Positions 60,880 to 64,000 of a DNA stretch of 64,000 bases are shown in pieces; the stretch's first letter is position 1, and the number at the start of each line of letters is the position of its first letter. The stretch spans positions 3,720,001 to 3,784,000 of the forward strand of contig OY776214.1 in the NCBI GenBank assembly GCA_963675425.1, read 5' to 3'. Source of the DNA: Sporobacter sp963675425. Its GTDB lineage: Bacteria; Bacillota; Clostridia; Oscillospirales; Oscillospiraceae. The translations under genes and the position numbers were made by a program. A model generated the notes under the pieces. It was given only the letters and a program-made list of their open reading frames with translations. It searched no databases and was not told where the DNA came from.

Positions 60880-61479
60880 ATGAGTTTTTTCCCGACAGCA
60901 CTTGAGATATTAATCGAAAAATTCGCTTCCCTGCCCGGTATCGGCCAGAAAACGGCGCAGCGGCTGGCCTTTCACATCCTGTCCCTGCCCGACGCGGACG
61001 CGCAGGCCTTTGCCGACGCCGTATCTGAGGCAAAGAAGACTGTCCGCTGCTGCACTATCTGCCAGAACCTGACGGACGGCGACGTCTGCGCTATCTGCAA
61101 AAGTCCGCGCCGGGACGAGCATGTCATCTGCGTCGTATCGGACCCCAAGGCCGTCATCGCCATCGAGCGCTCGCGCGAGTATAACGGGCACTACCACGTG
61201 CTGCACGGCGTCATCTCCCCGCTTAACCACATCGGTCCCGACGATATTAAAATCAAAGAGCTGGTGGACCGCGTGGCCGACGGCGAGATTGACGAGGTCA
61301 TTTTAGCTACGAACCCCGACACCGAGGGCGAAACAACGGCCAAATACATCTCACGGCTTTTAAAGCCGTTCGGCGTGAAGATCACGCGGCTGGCCTACGG
61401 CATGCCCGTGGGGCTCAACCTGGAATTTGCCGACGACGCCACGCTCATGCGCGCCATGGAGGGCCGCCAGGAGATTTAA
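60880..61479 (+). CDS. recR: Recombination mediator RecR
   Basis: Helps load RecA at single-strand gaps with RecO/RecF. 199 residues from ATG 60880 (AAAGG upstream). Helix-hairpin-helix LPGIGQKTAQRL, a four-Cys zinc finger (CCTICQNLTDGDVCAIC), and a Toprim domain with EVILATNPDTEGETTAKY. dnaX and the YbaB gene, frequent partners, are absent here. Confidence 0.95.
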   Translation: MSFFPTALEILIEKFASLPGIGQKTAQRLAFHILSLPDADAQAFADAVSEAKKTVRCCTICQNLTDGDVCAICKSPRRDEHVICVVSDPKAVIAIERSREYNGHYHVLHGVISPLNHIGPDDIKIKELVDRVADGEIDEVILATNPDTEGETTAKYISRLLKPFGVKITRLAYGMPVGLNLEFADDATLMRAMEGRQEI

Positions 61480-61498
61480 TGTCAATTTAACGTATACA

Positions 61499-61537
61499 AG
61501 CGGGAGGGCGCAGCGCGTCTTCCCGCTGTTTTTTTGT
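61499..61537 (+). terminator. Terminator of rpe-recR
   Basis: AGCGGGAGGGCGC-AGC-GCGTCTTCCCGCT, then GTTTTTTT. It begins 20 bp after the recR stop. Confidence 0.8.
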
Positions 61538-61596
61538 CGGCTTTTCGCCACACCCATCGCGAAGACGGCAAAGGCTGATATCAAAATATTTTGTAG

Positions 61597-61624
61597 GGAC
61601 GGCCATTGGCCGTCCGCTTTTTTT
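61597..61624 (+). terminator. Second terminator-like short repeat after recR
   Basis: GGACGGCC-ATT-GGCCGTCC then GC and seven T, preceded by TTGTAG. It belongs to the short TGTAGGG palindromic repeats and also has perfect terminator form. Confidence 0.65.
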
Positions 61625-61725
61625 GACCCGCTCACGCCAGAGCTTAATCTTTTTTGACTCTTTGCCGATTTTCGTTTATAGTTAATATATAGTACATATG
61701 GCAGTTTGTGTATCAAGGAGGCACT

Positions 61726-62184
61726 ATGAAAACATGTAAAATCATCACTACCATCGCAACAATTATATTGATCGCAGCGGCAGTGTGCTTCATAGGGCAG
61801 TTCCATGTCAGGATGGAAACATCCGCGCATACCTTCGAGGTGCGGTCTTTATTAATAGGTTCGCTTGTTACCTCTTTCCTCTCATTTTTCGTGGTATTCA
61901 TGGCCACAAAAAACTGGTTTGAATTTTTTAGAGCTGGATCTGTAAAAGTCCACATCTTATTACTGATTCTCGGCCTTTTGCTTTTTATATTTGGTATGAT
62001 ACCGAATTTTATCTGGGTTATGTATTACCGTGCATTGCCCACCAATCCGTACAAAACCTTATTTTACTCATCTTATGTGCGTCTGGCAGTTAGCGCCTTG
62101 TCCGGCGTCGTCATTGGCAAAGCGTTTGTACACAAGAAATTCGAAACGAAAACCGACGCACTGGATATGGGAGATACGCCATGA
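61726..62184 (+). CDS. Four-TM membrane protein, tandem paralogue 1
   Basis: 152 residues from ATG 61726 (SD AAGGAGG). About four membrane segments. I do not recognise the family. Shared with the next gene: NWFEFFR(A/S)G..KV between the second and third helices, a WVM block, KTL(F/L)Y, and GVVIG(K/R)AF(V/G)HK at the C-terminal end. The stop overlaps the next start (ATGA). Probably a membrane pair working together. Confidence 0.65.
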   Translation: MKTCKIITTIATIILIAAAVCFIGQFHVRMETSAHTFEVRSLLIGSLVTSFLSFFVVFMATKNWFEFFRAGSVKVHILLLILGLLLFIFGMIPNFIWVMYYRALPTNPYKTLFYSSYVRLAVSALSGVVIGKAFVHKKFETKTDALDMGDTP

Positions 62185-62636
62185 CGAAAAGACGCATTAT
62201 CACTGGGTTAATATCTATTCTGATTATTATAGTTATATTTTATTTTTTGCCGGACATCTATAGAAATATGCAGCTAATGGCCCACAACCTGGACATTAAT
62301 ACTCGCTTATTTCTGATTGTCATCGGCTTTGAGTTACTCCTGTCCCTCGTGGGCTTTTTGTCTATGCGAAATTGGTTTGAATTTTTCAGGTCCGGTAATA
62401 TAAAGGTCGGTAAAGGAACCCTGATTATCGGGATATTGCTTCTCCTCCTGGGTGTATTTCCGACGTCGGCCTGGGTTATGACATTTGGGCTTGGGGGACA
62501 CTTCAAAACACTGCTATATACGCCAGCAACGCATTATCCCATATGCGTTCTAGCCGGCGTCGTCATCGGCCGGGCATTCGGGCATAAAGACGGCGGCGAC
62601 AAAAAACCTTCTGAAGAACAGGCCTCAGACACCTGA
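62181..62636 (+). CDS. Four-TM membrane protein, tandem paralogue 2
   Basis: 151 residues, paralogous to the gene it overlaps by 4 bp: same layout of about four helices, NWFEFFRSGNIKV loop, WVMTFG, KTLLY and GVVIGRAFGHK, then a charged tail (GGDKKPSEEQASD). Function unknown. The overlap implies coupled translation and equal amounts, suggesting a heteromeric complex. Confidence 0.65.
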   Translation: MTKRRIITGLISILIIIVIFYFLPDIYRNMQLMAHNLDINTRLFLIVIGFELLLSLVGFLSMRNWFEFFRSGNIKVGKGTLIIGILLLLLGVFPTSAWVMTFGLGGHFKTLLYTPATHYPICVLAGVVIGRAFGHKDGGDKKPSEEQASDT

Positions 62637-62646
62637 CGCCACAGGA

Positions 62647-62673
62647 AAAGCCCGCGCCTCAGGCGCAGGCTTT
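62647..62673 (+). terminator. Probable terminator of the paralogue pair
   Basis: AAAGCCcGCGCCT-C-AGGCGCaGGCTTT, one bulge, with little T tract. 10 bp after the stop codon. Confidence 0.5.
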
Positions 62674-62847
62674 AATCTCCATTTCCATGTAAAATATTCG
62701 GCACTTTTGTCACATTATGTATGATATTGTCAATAATATCTGCTTATCCTGCTATTGTCAACGCAATGATTTTGGCTCGGCAAAGTCCTGTCAACGTTGC
62801 AGCGCACTACCCAAACTCTAAATTTAACTTTAAATGCTTATAATAAT

Positions 62848-62877
62848 TTGACAATTATATCAGTCTCATAATATAAT
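62848..62877 (+). promoter_or_regulatory. Probable promoter of the ribonuclease J gene
   Basis: TTGACA, 18-bp spacer, TATAAT. It is about 285 bp before the rnj start, implying a long leader. Confidence 0.65.
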
Positions 62878-62884
62878 GTTTTTA

Positions 62885-63160
62885 ATATCAGTTAATTCTT
62901 GATTTTTTGGATATAATAGTATCAGGCAGGTATTACGCCGGTCCTGACAGCGCGTTTCCGCGCCAGCCGTTTGATACGGCTTCATTAAGGCATTATGTAC
63001 GCAAGTACTTTTTTATACACAAGCATATTGACAAGGGTCAGAGGAATTATAAGGTCAAGGCGATTCAGGGCCAAGACCATCGTATTCCTTTGAGCTGTTG
63101 TTTTTATGTGCTTGCCGCCATTACATAAAGCAAAACTATTTTAAGGAGAACAATCTTTTC
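62885..63160 (+). other. Long 5' leader of the ribonuclease J gene
   Basis: About 275 bp between the promoter and the start codon. A second TATAAT lies at 62912-62917 without a good -35. A 73-codon frame (62907-63128) has no SD and no motif. No known riboswitch core was recognised. The leader could be a target of RNase J autoregulation, which is speculation. Confidence 0.35.
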
Positions 63161-64000
63161 ATGGCAGAAAAACTGAAAATCATCCCCCTGGGCGGCCTCA
63201 ACGAGATCGGAAAAAATCTCACCGTCTATGAATTCGGCGGCGATATCCTTGTCGTCGACTGTGGGCTCGGATTCCCCGACGACGAAATGTACGGGGTCGA
63301 CATCGTCATTCCCGACTTTACGTATCTTGTAAAAAATCAAAACAAGGTCCGCGGCATTGTACTCACCCACGGCCACGAAGACCATATCGGAGCGATTCCC
63401 TATATTTTAAGAGAGTTGAACGTACCGATTTACGCTACGCCCCTGACGGCCGGCCTTGTAGAAATCAAGCTGGCCGAGCATGGTCTTCTCGAGAAAACAG
63501 AGATCAACAAGCTCAAGGCCGGCGAAAGCTTTAAGCTCGGCTGCTTTAAGGTGGAGCTGCTGCATATCAACCACTCCATCCCGGACGCCGTATCTCTGGC
63601 AATCAAAACGCCGGTCGGCATGCTTATCCACACCGGCGACTTTAAAATCGACACCACGCCGATTTCCGGCAGCATGATCAATCTCGCGCGCTTCGGCGAG
63701 CTTGGCAACAAGGGCGTTTTAGCCCTTCTGGCCGATTCAACCAACGTTGAAAAACCCGGCTACTCCGTCTCGGAAAGCAAGGTCGGCGAGCGGTTCGACT
63801 CGCTGTTTCGAGGCTGCACGTCGCGCATCCTCGTCACAACCTTTGCCTCCAACGTCCACCGCATCCAGCAGGTCATCAACTGCGCGGCCAAGAATAACCG
63901 GCGCGTGGCCGTCACCGGCCGCAGCATGGAAAATATTATCCGCGTAGCCACGGAGCTTGGCAGCATGCAGATACCCAAGGGCGTTTTAATGGAGCTCAAT
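63161..64000 (+). CDS. rnjA: Ribonuclease J, 3' end outside window
   Basis: Metallo-beta-lactamase/beta-CASP ribonuclease with 5'-3' exo- and endonuclease activity in mRNA decay and rRNA maturation. 280 residues are visible of a usual 550 or so. The start is ATG 63161 with SD AAGGAG. The metal motif HGHEDHIG is at 70-77, further ligands in NHSIPDAV and HTGDFK, and DSTN begins the beta-CASP part. Whether it is J1 or J2 cannot be told; rnjA is the default. Confidence 0.93.
   Translation, partial: MAEKLKIIPLGGLNEIGKNLTVYEFGGDILVVDCGLGFPDDEMYGVDIVIPDFTYLVKNQNKVRGIVLTHGHEDHIGAIPYILRELNVPIYATPLTAGLVEIKLAEHGLLEKTEINKLKAGESFKLGCFKVELLHINHSIPDAVSLAIKTPVGMLIHTGDFKIDTTPISGSMINLARFGELGNKGVLALLADSTNVEKPGYSVSESKVGERFDSLFRGCTSRILVTTFASNVHRIQQVINCAAKNNRRVAVTGRSMENIIRVATELGSMQIPKGVLMELN

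Overview
The window looks like a chromosomal segment of an anaerobic, spore-forming, Gram-positive clostridium, most likely in the Oscillospirales. Four things point there. It carries sporulation-linked genes: a BofA-type pro-sigma-K inhibitor and an SpoIIIE/FtsK translocase next to TepA. It carries a three-gene NADH-dependent [FeFe]-hydrogenase. It has S-layer-homology surface proteins, class I c-di-GMP riboswitches and strong AGGAGG-type ribosome binding sites. It also has dispersed palindromic intergenic repeats of the kind I associate with that group. I saw no tRNA, rRNA, CRISPR array, transposase or prophage. The genus is inference.

Layout. 1-14.7 kb is mostly minus-strand housekeeping: gltX (cut by the window edge), ftsK/spoIIIE, a divergent uppP, tepA, a cupin, two peptidases, coaE, tsaC/sua5, prfA and small membrane or redox proteins. 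14.8-15.1 kb has a consensus promoter driving a structured, apparently non-coding RNA. 15.3-21.4 kb is plus strand: a FAD-dependent dehydrogenase, then hydC-hydB-hydA behind a promoter with a Rex-like operator. 21.7-32.1 kb holds a secreted SLH/HtrA-type protease, a GT39-GtrA-FAD oxidoreductase cell-envelope module, a CPBP membrane protease, a chemoreceptor and bofA. 32.7-40.3 kb is one plus-strand operon: topoisomerase IV (parE, a YciI-like gene, parC), a LUD protein, a transglutaminase-fold lipoprotein with a Cys-to-Ser active-site change, a DivIVA-like protein and a lone fumarase beta subunit.

40.5-46.9 kb is the most unusual section. It has a second chemoreceptor and two class I c-di-GMP riboswitches. 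One keeps a clean terminator platform in front of a secreted copper-amine-oxidase-N domain protein. The other is stranded about 600 bp upstream of the chemoreceptor gene by repeat material and terminators. Between the two aptamers is a decayed SLH surface-protein gene with two in-frame stops and a missing 5' end. 47.0-56.1 kb is a complete minus-strand arginine operon (argG, a transglutaminase-like gene, argH, argC, argJ, argB, argD, argF), with dispersed repeats in its intergenic gaps and an ArgR-like palindrome over the -35 of argG. 56.4-59.9 kb is an xpaC-telA-lemA-like-TPM membrane or stress operon. 60.2-64 kb has rpe, recR, two tandem paralogous membrane proteins, and the start of the ribonuclease J gene, which runs off the window.

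How the parts connect. The hydrogenase operon probably disposes of reductant under NADH control. The two riboswitches tie surface attachment, and formerly perhaps chemotaxis, to c-di-GMP. The arginine operon makes arginine from glutamate by the acetyl-cycle, because ArgJ recycles the acetyl group. No single locus is clearly a new defence or mobile system. The best leads are the structured RNA at 14.8-15.1 kb, the c-di-GMP surface locus, the divergent UppP active site and the Ser-substituted transglutaminase lipoprotein.
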